64,000 bases of DNA, taken from assembly GCF_013106755.1 (NCBI RefSeq), contig NZ_WHPF01000008.1:62001-126000 (forward strand), in the 5' to 3' direction. The stretch comes from Limnovirga soli. GTDB taxonomy: Bacteria; Bacteroidota; Bacteroidia; Chitinophagales; Chitinophagaceae. Position 1 is the stretch's first letter. Every line of letters starts with the position of its first letter. The notes beneath the pieces were generated by a model. The model worked only from the letters and a program-made list of their open reading frames with translations. It did not search any database and was not told the DNA's origin. The translations under genes were made by a program, and so were the position numbers. This document shows, one piece after another, positions 1 to 9,987 of this stretch.

Positions 1-3000
1 GCCCTAATTTCTGTGGCGGCTTCGTAGCCATTTTTTTCGGGCATTTGCACATCCATAAAAATAATATCTGGTTGTTCTTTTAAATAAATATCAATTGCCT
101 GATTACCATTTTCGGCTTCAAACAATGTTGCATAAGGTAGCATGCCCTGCAAAATAATGGTGGCCAGCATCATGTTTACAGGGCTATCGTCTGTAACCAG
201 AATTTTTACAGGGGTATGATCTTCGGTAACAACAGGTTTTTCTGCAATGACAATAGGGGTGTTTTCCTTTTTGGTTTGAAGCCTGGAAAGGGCATCGTAT
301 AACTGCTGAATTTTAATAGGTTTTACCATTTTGTGAGGCACATTTAATTCTATGCAAGCTGCATTAATTTTTTCATCATCGGCAGAACTGTATAACAAAA
401 TAATATGCTGATGGTGCATTTCCAGTTCATTTCTTATAATGCGTATGGTTTCAATTCCATCCAGGCCGGGCATTGTAAAGTCGAGCAGTATTACATCGAA
501 TGCGTGGCCTGATTGTAACATGGCTATCGCTTCGCGGCCATCGGCTGCTTCCAGTGAACGGATATTTTTTAGTGCCAGCATATCGCGTAATATGCGGCGG
601 TTATTGGTATTGTCGTCAACAATAAGCACTGATTCAATATGATCGATTGCTTCCCATTCTACTGCTTCGCCCTGCATATCGCGAACGCTAATATCAAAAT
701 AGAAGGTAGAGCCATGGCCTGGTTCGCTTATTAGCACCAGTTTGCTACCCATTAATGATAATAACTTATTGGATATGGTGAGTCCTAAGCCAGTACCACC
801 AAATTTTCTTGTGGTAGAAGCATCTTCTTGTGAAAAGGCCTCAAATATTTTTTGTTGATTTTTTGGATCAATTCCCAGACCGGTATCCCGAACAGAGAAG
901 CGAAGCTGTGACTGATCGGGCTCTGTATTACCAAGCAATTCAATTTTTAATTCTATTTCACCATCTTGTGTAAACTTAACCGCATTACTTAATAGGTTAA
1001 CCATGATTTGCCTGATACGAATGGTATCAGCCCAAATATAGCGGGGTACATTGTGGGCAATGTTGAGCAGCATTTCCAGTTTTTTCTTATGCGCCTGGAA
1101 TTTGATCATATCTGCAACCTGACCACATACTTCGTAAATATCTGTTTGCTCGAAGGATAGTTCCAGCTTGCCTGCTTCTATTTTAGAAAAATCAAGTATA
1201 TCGTTAATGATATCCAATAATGAATTGGCAGATTGGAATACCGTAGACATGTATTGCTGCTGCGTTTCATCCAATTTTGTTTTCATTAATAAATCAGTAA
1301 AACCAATAACACCATTTAGTGGTGTACGAATTTCGTGGCTCATATTAGCCAGAAATTCTGATTTGGATTTGCTGGCGGCAATGGCCAATTCCCTGGCTTC
1401 CAGAATTTCTTTTTCGGTTTGTTTTCTTTTTGAGATATCGCGAACAACAATCTGTACAACAATTTCCTCGTTTAATAAAAAGGTATTTAATAAAACCTCG
1501 GCAGGGAAAGTTTCGTTGGTATCAATTCTTTTTTGCAGCCATTCAAATTGCATGGTTCCCGAAGCACGGGCTTTAACCATGTATTTTTTTATCAGTTCTT
1601 CTGATTTTTCTCCATTAAACTGGAATTCAGGTGTTACATCAATGGGTTTTAAACTACATAATTGCTTTTTGGAGCTACAGCCAAAAAGCTTAACTGCCGC
1701 GCTGTTACAATCAAAGAAACCTGTTTCGTTAACCAGTAATACCGCATCGCTGGTTGAATCGTATAGTGTTCTGAATTTTAATTCAGATTTGATAATAGAT
1801 TCTTCCATTTTCTTCTGTTCTGTAATATCGTATGTTACACCTGTCATGCTTACGGGGTAGCCTTTTTCATTTTTGGCTACCCTGGCAAAGGCTTTTAAAT
1901 AGCGTACCTCACCGTTTTTCCAGATGATGCGATATTCTTCATTCAGGTCGTGATCATTCATCACAGCCGCCTGAATACTTTTTATAGCCATTTCCAAATC
2001 CATTGGATGCACCCTTGCTCTCCAGGCATCTGTAACATCAGTATATTCATCCGGGGATGTGTCGTATAATTTATACATCATATCATCCCACACATTATTT
2101 TTATCTGTAAGCGATATGGTCCAAACGCCAAAACCAGCTGCATCGGCTGCTAAAGAGAACTGATCGTTGGCGTGTTTTATTTGGAGCTCTGATGCTTTGT
2201 GGCCGGTAATATCCTGAATGTATCCATGAAATATAATGCTGTTAGTGGCTTTTTCGGGTAATGCTTCTGCCCTTACCCAAATTTCTCCTTTTAAAGGAGC
2301 TACAATCCTGAATTCCTGATGCCACTGGCTCATTTCCCTTGCAGCAGTATTCATTGATGCTATTACCCCTTCCAGATCGTCAGGATGTACCCTTTGGAAA
2401 ATTACCGATGTGTTAGAGATAATATCTTCATCAGTTATTTCCAGGATTTTTTTCAAACCATCTGAGGCAAATGGCAAACTGAATGTATTGTCTTTATACA
2501 GATTGTATTGGAATAATCCACCCGGTAATTGTTGGGAAAGTTTCTTTAATAAATCGGAAGCTTTTTTAACTTCCAGTTCAGCAAATTTAAGATCGTTTAT
2601 ATCCTGCAAAGTGCCATAAACCCTGGTGCATTGCCCATTGATGATTTCGCTTTTTGCAATGGTTCTTACCCATTTCTCTTGTCCATTTGCGGCAATAAGT
2701 AGTAGTTCCACGTCAAAAGCTGTACCCATAGTAATAGCTTCTTGCATTAATTGGGTAATGGTATTTCTGTTTTCGCCTTCTTTGTAAAATTGAATACCTG
2801 TTTCAATGCAGGGATTAAAGTCATCTGCCACTTCGTGTATGGCTTTTGTTACTGTTGACCAGAATACTGTATTGGTAATCAGGTTAACTTCCCATCCACC
2901 AACTTTGGCTACTTCATTGGTTTGCTCCAGCATTTCCTTAATAAACCGTATTTCATTTTCTTCATTCTGCCTTTGGGTAATATCTCTTTCTACCGCAATA

Positions 3001-4112
3001 AAATTGGTAAGGATACCATTGTCGTTAAATACCGGATTAATTGTAAGGTCCAGCCAATATTTTTCTCCGTGTTTAGTATAGTTGATAATGCGCTCTGTAA
3101 CAGAAGCTTTATTGCTTAATGCAGCACTGATTCTTTTCACAGTTTCCTGATCAGTTTCGGGGCCCTGTAATAATTCTCCGGGTTTTTTACCCAGGATTTC
3201 CTCATAAGAAAATTTGGTAAGTTGCTGATAGGCATCATTGGCCCAGGTTACCTTTCCTTCTGCATTGGCAATAACAATAGCATCGGTGGCTTTTGATGCT
3301 ACCAATGCCAGTTCCTGTAATTTTCTTTCGTCTTTTTTCTTGGTAGTAATATCTCTAATTACGCAAATAACATCAATGGTGTTGATGGCAATATTTTTTA
3401 CTGCAGATACTGTTGCGGCAAACCAATATGTATTGCCATTAATGCTAAGAAAATACTCTGCCTGATTACGTTTCCAGGTTTGTAATGCACCGTCAATTGC
3501 ATTTTTTAAAATGGTAGTTACCTGTTCCGGAAATCCACTTTCAAAAAGGGATTTACCCATTAAAGATTCTGCAGAGCCAAAGAGTAATTCATCTTCTGCA
3601 CTTTGGTAATATTCCTTGTATACATAGTTGGGGTCGAGTATGAACACCATATTACCCGAGTTGCCCAAAATCTCTTTATAGCGGTTAGAAGTATTGATTA
3701 ACTCAATTTCTTTTTCTTTATGTTGGGTTATGTTAACATGTGCACCCAACATACGTGTTATATTGCCATATTTATCCTTTATAGCTTTTGCCCTGAATTT
3801 TGTCCAAATGGTAGAACCGTTATTATGCAGGTATTTTATGATGGCTTCAAAAGGAGTATCAGCTGTTTTAAAATGCTCGGGTGCCTGTTCGTTAACAATG
3901 GCAAGATCTTCAGGAAATATTCTGCTTTGCCAGGTAATAATACTGTCTATAGGAAAACCTAGTGTTTGAGTGAATTTTGGATTTACCCATACGTTATTGG
4001 TATCCTGCATATCCTGATACCAAAATCCATCAAGGGATGACTCCTGAATGAAATCAAAGATAGCTTCATGCTCGATGATGTGAATGTAAAATTCCTGTTT
4101 GAGGTTATTCAT
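1..4112 (-). CDS. Hybrid sensor histidine kinase with seven PAS domains and two receivers (C-terminus cut off)
   Basis: The frame is open from the ATG at 4112 to the window edge and gives 1370 residues; the end lies outside. Seven PAS domains of about 125 residues follow each other (ends near residues 128, 255, 380, 505, 635, 762 and 893), each closing with a D-I-T-type motif. A HisKA domain follows with the phospho-acceptor in MSHEIRTPLNG (His926), then a HATPase with LLSNAVKF and a GTGLGL box. Two receiver domains come next; the first has ILLDFTMPG and the second FMDVQMPEKNG, and the window ends shortly after that second phospho-acceptor. There are no obvious membrane segments, so it is probably a cytoplasmic sensor with relay to an unseen partner. 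About 60 residues of the second receiver, and possibly an Hpt domain, are missing. No neighbour reveals the signal. Confidence 0.93.
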   Translation of the reverse strand, partial: MNNLKQEFYIHIIEHEAIFDFIQESSLDGFWYQDMQDTNNVWVNPKFTQTLGFPIDSIITWQSRIFPEDLAIVNEQAPEHFKTADTPFEAIIKYLHNNGSTIWTKFRAKAIKDKYGNITRMLGAHVNITQHKEKEIELINTSNRYKEILGNSGNMVFILDPNYVYKEYYQSAEDELLFGSAESLMGKSLFESGFPEQVTTILKNAIDGALQTWKRNQAEYFLSINGNTYWFAATVSAVKNIAINTIDVICVIRDITTKKKDERKLQELALVASKATDAIVIANAEGKVTWANDAYQQLTKFSYEEILGKKPGELLQGPETDQETVKRISAALSNKASVTERIINYTKHGEKYWLDLTINPVFNDNGILTNFIAVERDITQRQNEENEIRFIKEMLEQTNEVAKVGGWEVNLITNTVFWSTVTKAIHEVADDFNPCIETGIQFYKEGENRNTITQLMQEAITMGTAFDVELLLIAANGQEKWVRTIAKSEIINGQCTRVYGTLQDINDLKFAELEVKKASDLLKKLSQQLPGGLFQYNLYKDNTFSLPFASDGLKKILEITDEDIISNTSVIFQRVHPDDLEGVIASMNTAAREMSQWHQEFRIVAPLKGEIWVRAEALPEKATNSIIFHGYIQDITGHKASELQIKHANDQFSLAADAAGFGVWTISLTDKNNVWDDMMYKLYDTSPDEYTDVTDAWRARVHPMDLEMAIKSIQAAVMNDHDLNEEYRIIWKNGEVRYLKAFARVAKNEKGYPVSMTGVTYDITEQKKMEESIIKSELKFRTLYDSTSDAVLLVNETGFFDCNSAAVKLFGCSSKKQLCSLKPIDVTPEFQFNGEKSEELIKKYMVKARASGTMQFEWLQKRIDTNETFPAEVLLNTFLLNEEIVVQIVVRDISKRKQTEKEILEARELAIAASKSKSEFLANMSHEIRTPLNGVIGFTDLLMKTKLDETQQQYMSTVFQSANSLLDIINDILDFSKIEAGKLELSFEQTDIYEVCGQVADMIKFQAHKKKLEMLLNIAHNVPRYIWADTIRIRQIMVNLLSNAVKFTQDGEIELKIELLGNTEPDQSQLRFSVRDTGLGIDPKNQQKIFEAFSQEDASTTRKFGGTGLGLTISNKLLSLMGSKLVLISEPGHGSTFYFDISVRDMQGEAVEWEAIDHIESVLIVDDNTNNRRILRDMLALKNIRSLEAADGREAIAMLQSGHAFDVILLDFTMPGLDGIETIRIIRNELEMHHQHIILLYSSADDEKINAACIELNVPHKMVKPIKIQQLYDALSRLQTKKENTPIVIAEKPVVTEDHTPVKILVTDDSPVNMMLATIILQGMLPYATLFEAENGNQAIDIYLKEQPDIIFMDVQMPEKNGYEAATEIR

Positions 4113-4344
4113 AAGAACGGACTACATTTAATCATTTGCCAGTACTCTAAAACAAGGAGGGTTGTTTTAAAATGCCGTAAAAATTAATGAAACAGATACC
4201 GGATTAATAGCCTGAACATTGGATTTAATGATGTTCAAGCGAATAAAGTTAAAAAAAAATGCGTAAAAGCCAAATTTGTTCTATAAAAATTTATAGTTGT
4301 ATGCAAATTTTATTCTATATAAAACATTTTGCTGCCATAAAAGT

Positions 4345-4369
4345 GGAACCCTGAACCGAGCGTGGCAAG
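4345..4369 (-). repeat. Dispersed intergenic repeat, core type B
   Basis: Copy of the type B core (GAACCCTGAACCGAGCGTGG, then CAAG), preceded by TGCTGCCATAAAA and followed by TAAAGCC and then GCCGGCTAC. It is the only recognisable feature in the 290-bp gap between the histidine kinase and the transporter gene. Type B shares flanks and layout with the commoner type A core. Confidence 0.85.
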
Positions 4370-4402
4370 TAAAGCCAAATATATATTGTGTTGCCGGCTA
4401 CA

Positions 4403-5689
4403 TTATTTTTTAACCACTACCGCATTTTTTGTAAGCCAGTGCATAATACACCAGGCCAGTAAATAGGCACAACCACATACTACAAAAAGCAGGTTATACC
4501 CGGTAGTAATATTGCCCAGTGTTTTAAAATGGTCTAACACTATGCCAATAATTAAAGGGAATATAATACCACCTACTGCACCGCTCATGCCCGCAATGCC
4601 TATTACCGAACTTACCATTTGTTTGGGAAAATAATCAGACGCTACCGTATATATATTGGCACTCCAGGCCTGATGCGCTGCCACAGCTAGGCTTATTATG
4701 GCAACAACTACCCACATATTGTTGGTAAACTGCGCAAATATTACCGGTATTACACAGCAGGCAAATAATAACATGGCTGTTTTACGGGCTTTGGGTATGG
4801 CCATGCCTTTTTGTATAAAATACGAGGATAAATATCCTCCACCAATACTGCCAATGGTGGTGGCAGAATAAATTATTACCAGTGGCCAGCCGGGATGCGT
4901 AAGATCTATTTTAAACGTACTGGAAAAATAGGAGGGAAGCCAAAACAGCATAAACCACCAAATCGGATCGGTAAAAAACTTGCCAGCTATTAATGCCCAG
5001 GTTTGTTTAATGGTGAATAGTTGGTGCCAGGCAATTGAGGTTGCTTGTGTATTACTGCTGTCAGTTTCGTCGCTGTGGATATAGGCAAACTCTGCTGCCG
5101 ATAGTTTTTTTTGACGGGCCGGAACCTCGTAATAATATATCCAAAATATCAACCATATAAAACCTATGGCACCGGTAATAATAAATGCTTCCTGCCATCC
5201 ATAGGCACCTAAAATGGCCGGCACCATAATGGGTGCTACCACCGCGCCTATATTGGAACCCGAATTAAAAATACCCGTTGCAAATGCCCTTTCTTTTTTG
5301 GGAAACCATTCTGCCACTGTTTTTATAGCTGCAGGAAAATTACCAGCTTCGCCAATACCTAAAAGTGCCCTGGCCATTCCAAAGCCCAATGTGCTTTTTA
5401 CCAACGCATGCAGCATGGCGGCAATACTCCATACTATTACAGAAATAGTATAGCCCAGTTTGGTGCCAATCCTGTCAATTACCCGTCCAATAAGCATTAG
5501 CCCAAGCGCATAGGTGGCCGAAAATGCCATTACTATATAGCTGTAATCTTTTTCTGTCCATGCAAATTCTTTTTCCAATGTGGGCTTTAGTAAACCCAGC
5601 ACCTGCCTGTCTAAGTAATTAATGGTAGTGGCAAAGAATAGCAGTGTTACTACTGTCCAGCGATATTTTCCTATGGCATTTGTTTGCAT
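4403..5689 (-). CDS. MFS transporter, probable hexuronate importer (ExuT-like)
   Basis: A 428-residue major facilitator protein with about 12 membrane segments. It has the NYLDRQVLG start typical of the anion:cation symporter subfamily, GEAGNFPAAIKTVAEWFP after segment 4, and a central cytoplasmic loop near residues 190-215. This subfamily includes the E. coli hexuronate permease ExuT. It lies just upstream of, and on the same strand as, uxaC and uxuA reading from the other end of the locus (uxuA-uxaC-transporter, in transcription order). Import of glucuronate or galacturonate for that pathway is therefore the likely job. Substrate choice is an inference from context. The start is the ATG at 5689. 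Confidence 0.88.
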   Translation of the reverse strand: MQTNAIGKYRWTVVTLLFFATTINYLDRQVLGLLKPTLEKEFAWTEKDYSYIVMAFSATYALGLMLIGRVIDRIGTKLGYTISVIVWSIAAMLHALVKSTLGFGMARALLGIGEAGNFPAAIKTVAEWFPKKERAFATGIFNSGSNIGAVVAPIMVPAILGAYGWQEAFIITGAIGFIWLIFWIYYYEVPARQKKLSAAEFAYIHSDETDSSNTQATSIAWHQLFTIKQTWALIAGKFFTDPIWWFMLFWLPSYFSSTFKIDLTHPGWPLVIIYSATTIGSIGGGYLSSYFIQKGMAIPKARKTAMLLFACCVIPVIFAQFTNNMWVVVAIISLAVAAHQAWSANIYTVASDYFPKQMVSSVIGIAGMSGAVGGIIFPLIIGIVLDHFKTLGNITTGYNLLFVVCGCAYLLAWCIMHWLTKNAVVVKK

Positions 5690-5745
5690 GCAGCGTTATT
5701 TTTACAAAATGTATGAGCCGAATTATTGTATTTCAATTGGGCATT

Positions 5746-5765
5746 CTTGCGTCGCACTCTTGTAC
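5746..5765 (+). repeat. Dispersed intergenic repeat, core type A
   Basis: Exact copy of the type A core CTTGCGTCGCACTCTTGTAC, followed by GTTTGGTTC and then GCAGC. It sits inside the 128-bp gap between uxaC and the transporter gene, so within a probable operon. Confidence 0.9.
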
Positions 5766-5817
5766 GTTTGGTTCAATGCGCAGCAAATAAAAAACTATAA
5801 CAATTTACTGTATCTTA

Positions 5818-7218
5818 TTACACATCAAAATATTGTTTTGCATTATAATAGCATATGTCCTGTACAATTTTTCCTGTCCATGCCATATCATTGGGCAGTT
5901 CGCCATTTTCAATCTCAGTACCCAGCAAATTGCACAATACCCTTCTAAAATATTCATGTCTTGGATACGATAAAAAGCTTCTTGAATCAGTAAGCATGCC
6001 TACAAATTTGCTTAACAAACCCATATTGGATAATGTGTTTATCTGCTCCGTCATACCTTCTTTTTGGTCTAAAAACCACCAGGAGCTGCCCCACTGAATT
6101 TTACCGGCACTGCCACCGTCATTAAAATTGCCAATCATGGTAGCCATCATGGCATTATCGGCGGGATTAAGATTGTATATTATTGTTTTGGCCAATACAT
6201 CATCCGCATCCAGATTATCTAAAAATGCAGCGCAGGCATTGGCATTGATACTATTCCCAATTGAATCCCAGCCAGTATCGGGGCCCAGTTGCAGCATGCG
6301 CCGGGTATTATTATTTCTAATCGCTCCTATGTGAAATTGTTGCACCCAGCCTTTGGCATAATGCATTTTGGATAATTCAGTTAACAGTGCAGTTTTTAAT
6401 TGCTTTTGCTCAATTGGTTGTAACGTTTTACCAACTCTTATCAAATCAAAATAATTACAGGCTTCTTCGTAGGTGCAGCGGGCATAATCCATTTGTTCAA
6501 GGCCATTATCTGCAATGGTGCAGCCCATGGTGGCAAAAAAATCGTGGCGCTGCTGTAAAGCATTACAATAACTGTCGTAACTATTGATATTGATATCAGT
6601 AACTACTTCCAATTTATCAATATAGGTATTAAATGCAGATGTATCGGCTGTTTGAAGAGCTTTATCAGGCCGGAAACCCGGTGTAATTTTTATATCACTG
6701 CAATTGGCTTGTATTATTTTGTGAGACTGTAAATCATCGGTTGGGTCATCGGTGGTACAAAGCATTTCCACCTTCATCTTCCTTAACAGGTTAAGTACAG
6801 AAAATGACCTGGTTTGTAAAAGTGCTGATGATTGCGCGTAAATTGATTTTGCTGTAGCCGGTGATAGCAATTCCTGAATATTAAAATAGCGTTGCAGCTC
6901 CAAATGTGTCCAATGATATAAAGGATTACGTAAAGTATATGGCACTGTAGCAGCCCATTGTTCAAATTTTTCAAAATCGGTTTTTGTACCGGTGCAATAG
7001 CTTTCATCAACGCCATTGGTGCGCATTGCCCGCCATTTATAATGGTCTCCATATAACCAGGCCTGGGTAATATTTTCAAAACATACATCTTCTGCCATTA
7101 ACTGCGGGGAAAGATGATTGTGATAATCAATAACAGGTAACTCTTTCGCATAATCATGGTATAAGCGCTGTGCTGTTTTGCTTTGTAACAAAAAATCATC
7201 GTCTAAAAATTGTTTCAT
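5818..7218 (-). CDS. uxaC: Glucuronate isomerase
   Basis: A 466-residue protein of normal length for uronate isomerase, which converts D-glucuronate to D-fructuronate and D-galacturonate to D-tagaturonate in the cytoplasm. The metal-binding DYHNHLSP motif of the amidohydrolase fold is at residues 31-38 (His33, His35), and the family hallmark GSSWWFLDQKEGM lies in the C-terminal third. Start is the ATG at 7218, only 35 bp after uxuA, which suggests one transcript uxuA-uxaC-transporter. The cognate tagaturonate reductase uxaB is about 50 kb away; uxaA and uxuB are not in the window. Confidence 0.96.
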   Translation of the reverse strand: MKQFLDDDFLLQSKTAQRLYHDYAKELPVIDYHNHLSPQLMAEDVCFENITQAWLYGDHYKWRAMRTNGVDESYCTGTKTDFEKFEQWAATVPYTLRNPLYHWTHLELQRYFNIQELLSPATAKSIYAQSSALLQTRSFSVLNLLRKMKVEMLCTTDDPTDDLQSHKIIQANCSDIKITPGFRPDKALQTADTSAFNTYIDKLEVVTDININSYDSYCNALQQRHDFFATMGCTIADNGLEQMDYARCTYEEACNYFDLIRVGKTLQPIEQKQLKTALLTELSKMHYAKGWVQQFHIGAIRNNNTRRMLQLGPDTGWDSIGNSINANACAAFLDNLDADDVLAKTIIYNLNPADNAMMATMIGNFNDGGSAGKIQWGSSWWFLDQKEGMTEQINTLSNMGLLSKFVGMLTDSRSFLSYPRHEYFRRVLCNLLGTEIENGELPNDMAWTGKIVQDICYYNAKQYFDV

Positions 7219-7253
7219 GTGGCCTGGTGGTTATAATATGTTTTGTAGCAAGG

Positions 7254-8447
7254 TTAATTCCGGGGTAATAATCCAAATTCTAAACCCCTTAGTTCGGCCA
7301 ATCCTTTTAGCCTGCCAATGGCTGAGTAGCCGGGGTTGGTTTTTTTATGCAGGTCATCCAGCATTTGGTGACCATGGTCCGGCCGCATAGGCAGGCTTTC
7401 CTGTCTTTGCTGCATAATGGTTAAAATATTCTTTACCACCTGATACATATCTACATCGCCTTCAAGATGGTTGTCTTCATAAAAGTCTCCATATTCATTT
7501 CGGCGGGTACTGCGCAAATGTAAAAAGTGAATACGTTCAGCAAACTGCAATACCATTTCTGGCAGTTTGTTATCTGGCCTTACCCCAAAAGATCCTGTAC
7601 AAAAGCATAAGCCATTATGCAGGGAGGGTACGGCATCAAATAATTGCTGTACCTGCCGGGCAGTACATACAACTCTTGGTAATCCCAGAATACTGTAAGG
7701 CGGGTCATCAGGGTGTATCGCCATGCGTATGCCTACTTCTTCGGCAACAGGTATGATATTGTTTAAAAAATAAATCAGGTTTTGTTGAAGTTGTTTTGTC
7801 TCAATACCATCATAGCGTGCAATGGCTTTTTTAAAATCTTCCAGGGTAAAACTCTCTTCGCTGCCCGGCAATCCGGCAATAATATTTTTTTGCAGCAGGC
7901 TAATATCTTCGTCGCTAGCCGATTCATACCAACTTTTGGCACGGGTCATTTCTTCCCAGGTATAATCTTTTTCAGCATTATTTCTTTGTAAAACATATAC
8001 ATCAAATGCGGCAAATGCTGCGCGTTCAAACGCAAGGGCTTTGCTGCCATCGGGTAATTCCAAGGCCAGGTTGGTGCGTGTCCAATCCAGCACCGGCATA
8101 AAATTATATGTTACGGTTTTAATGCCACAGGCAGCTAAATTATACAGGCTGTGTTTATAGTGCTCTATGTATATTTCGTAATTGCCGGATTGTGTTTTAA
8201 TGTCTTCATGTACAGGTACACTTTCTACAACTTCCCAATCTAAACCGGCAGCGACTATTTCATTTTTACGTTGTAAAATATCTTCTACCTGCCAAACTTG
8301 TCCATTAGGTATATGATGCAGGGCAGTAACTACACCACTGCAGCCTGCCTGACGAATATCTGCAAGGCTTACGGGATCAGTTGGACCAAACCATCGCATG
8401 GTTTGTGTCATACAATAAACGGGGGCTATATTGGCGGATATTGACAT
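7254..8447 (-). CDS. uxuA: Mannonate dehydratase
   Basis: A 397-residue protein matching the usual UxuA length. It dehydrates D-mannonate to 2-keto-3-deoxygluconate in the glucuronate branch. The hallmark [12 protein letters not shown] spans residues 38-49. MAIHPDDPP and a C-terminal RPDHGHQM carry the expected His and Asp residues for the metal site. Start is the ATG at 8447. It is the first gene of the hexuronate operon, divergent from bioB across 368 bp. No fructuronate reductase (uxuB) is next to it, so mannonate must come from an enzyme coded elsewhere. Confidence 0.96.
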   Translation of the reverse strand: MSISANIAPVYCMTQTMRWFGPTDPVSLADIRQAGCSGVVTALHHIPNGQVWQVEDILQRKNEIVAAGLDWEVVESVPVHEDIKTQSGNYEIYIEHYKHSLYNLAACGIKTVTYNFMPVLDWTRTNLALELPDGSKALAFERAAFAAFDVYVLQRNNAEKDYTWEEMTRAKSWYESASDEDISLLQKNIIAGLPGSEESFTLEDFKKAIARYDGIETKQLQQNLIYFLNNIIPVAEEVGIRMAIHPDDPPYSILGLPRVVCTARQVQQLFDAVPSLHNGLCFCTGSFGVRPDNKLPEMVLQFAERIHFLHLRSTRRNEYGDFYEDNHLEGDVDMYQVVKNILTIMQQRQESLPMRPDHGHQMLDDLHKKTNPGYSAIGRLKGLAELRGLEFGLLPRN

Positions 8448-8500
8448 GTTTTTTAAATTATAATAAGCTATGCAATGTAACTAAGTTATTGCTTTTGTTG

Positions 8501-8512
8501 GTAGCATACTAC
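8501..8512. promoter_or_regulatory. Possible operator upstream of uxuA
   Basis: GTAGCATACTAC is a 10-of-12 palindrome lying about 54 bp upstream of the uxuA start, a sensible place for a regulator of the hexuronate operon. I find no second copy upstream of uxaB, so support is weak. Confidence 0.2.
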
Positions 8513-8717
8513 TACAATATTGTTTAAAATGTGTAATGTTTAGGCTAGGGTTTTAGCCCATTTCTTTTACCTGATTACAACGGTTGAGTTTGCTTTTTTT
8601 AATTACATCTATTTCAAATGCGGCCGATAATGCATCTTCACTATCTGATTTTGTATTTGCAATTAATTTATGCCCAGTTAACAATCAGTACTTGTTTTGC
8701 TGCCATAAAAGTTGAAA

Positions 8718-8737
8718 GTACAAGAGTGCGACGCAAG
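8718..8737 (-). repeat. Dispersed intergenic repeat, core type A
   Basis: Exact reverse complement of the type A core, preceded by TGCTGCCATAAAA and followed by AAAGC. It lies in the 368-bp divergent gap between uxuA and bioB, about 80 bp before bioB and just upstream of its predicted promoter. Confidence 0.9.
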
Positions 8738-8761
8738 AAAAGCTTTATTACTAACCTGTAG

Positions 8762-8796
8762 TTTGGCACATAATAGCGCTCAACTCCCTATTTTTG
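8762..8796 (+). promoter_or_regulatory. Predicted promoter of bioB
   Basis: A TATTTTTG at 8789-8796 fits the Bacteroidota -7 consensus TAnnTTTG. A TTTG at 8762-8765 could be the -33 element, although the 23-bp spacing is at the long end. The ATG is 20 bp downstream, which would give a very short leader. Confidence 0.45.
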
Positions 8797-8815
8797 TCAT
8801 TCCAAAAAATTATAT

Positions 8816-9814
8816 ATGGAGAATATGATTAGAAATAACTGGACACTGGAAGAGATACACAATATCTATAATACTCCTTTACTGGAACTGATATATAAAG
8901 CTGCCACCATACACCGCGACTTTAACGATACTGCCGAAGTACAGGTTTGTACCTTACTTAGTATTAAAACCGGTGGTTGTAGCGAAGATTGCTCTTACTG
9001 CCCGCAGGCCGCCCGTTATAACACCGGCATAGATGTGCAGGCACTTATGAAAAAAGAGGAAGTGCTGGCATACGCCCAAAAGGCTAAAGATGCCGGCAGT
9101 ACCCGTTTTTGTATGGGCGCCGCCTGGCGTGAAGTACGCGATAACCGCGACTTTGACCGCGTACTGGATATGGTAAAAGGCGTAAACGAAATGGGCATGG
9201 AAGTTTGCTGTACATTGGGCATGCTTACCGAACATCAGGCAGAGAAACTGGCCGAAGCCGGTTTATATGCTTACAACCATAACCTGGATACCAGCAAAGA
9301 ACATTATAACGAAATTATTACTACCCGCACTTACGATGATCGTTTACAAACGCTTGATAATGTGCGCAAAGCCGGCGTTACCGTTTGTTGCGGCGGTATT
9401 ATTGGTTTGGGCGAAACACATGCCGACCGTATTAAAATGCTGCACACCCTGGTAACCATGCCACAGCACCCCGAAAGTGTACCCATTAATGCATTGGTAG
9501 CTATTAAAGGCACCCCTTTAGAAAATAATAAAAAGGTAGACATTTGGGATATGGTGCGCATGATAGCCACCGCCCGTATTATAATGCCCAAAACCATGGT
9601 ACGCTTAAGTGCCGGCCGCACCGATATGAGCGTTGCCGAGCAGGCTTTGTGTTTTATGGCCGGCGCCAACAGTATTTTTGCCGGCGATAAATTATTAACT
9701 ACACCCAATCCATCTTTTGATGAGGATAATATCATGTTTCAACTATTGGGTTTAAAACCACGCGAATCTTTTAAAGCAGAAAAAGAGAAGTTGAAGGATA
9801 TGGTAGAAGCGTAA
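8816..9814 (+). CDS. bioB: Biotin synthase
   Basis: A 332-residue radical SAM enzyme that inserts sulfur into dethiobiotin, the last step of biotin synthesis. The radical SAM cluster motif is C55-SED-C59-SY-C62, preceded by [22 protein letters not shown] and [10 protein letters not shown], which help hold the second FeS cluster, are present. Length is normal. Two in-frame ATGs (8816 and 8825) are possible; the first is used here. It stands alone without other bio genes. A strong bidirectional terminator separates it from the convergent tonB-like gene. Confidence 0.97.
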   Translation: MENMIRNNWTLEEIHNIYNTPLLELIYKAATIHRDFNDTAEVQVCTLLSIKTGGCSEDCSYCPQAARYNTGIDVQALMKKEEVLAYAQKAKDAGSTRFCMGAAWREVRDNRDFDRVLDMVKGVNEMGMEVCCTLGMLTEHQAEKLAEAGLYAYNHNLDTSKEHYNEIITTRTYDDRLQTLDNVRKAGVTVCCGGIIGLGETHADRIKMLHTLVTMPQHPESVPINALVAIKGTPLENNKKVDIWDMVRMIATARIIMPKTMVRLSAGRTDMSVAEQALCFMAGANSIFAGDKLLTTPNPSFDEDNIMFQLLGLKPRESFKAEKEKLKDMVEA

Positions 9815-9853
9815 AGCTTTTTTGGCCTGGCATTTGAATAAGTATGAGCTTTA

Positions 9854-9873
9854 CTTGCGTCGCACACTTGTGC
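9854..9873 (+). repeat. Dispersed intergenic repeat, core type A variant
   Basis: CTTGCGTCGCACACTTGTGC, preceded by GAGCTTTA. It lies between the bioB stop and the shared terminator. Confidence 0.88.
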
Positions 9874-9917
9874 GGCTATAACTTAACCGGGCTTTTTAAA
9901 GGCAAATAATTTACAAT

Positions 9918-9949
9918 AAAAAGAGTGGCAACAACGCCACTCTTTTTTT
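9918..9949. terminator. Bidirectional terminator between bioB and the tonB-like gene
   Basis: A perfect 12-bp stem (AAAAAGAGTGGC against GCCACTCTTTTT) with a 6-nt loop, rich in T on one side and A on the other. It can serve both convergent genes. Confidence 0.9.
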
Positions 9950-9987
9950 GTACTGCCGCCAAACATAATCACATTTACTGCGCTGCA

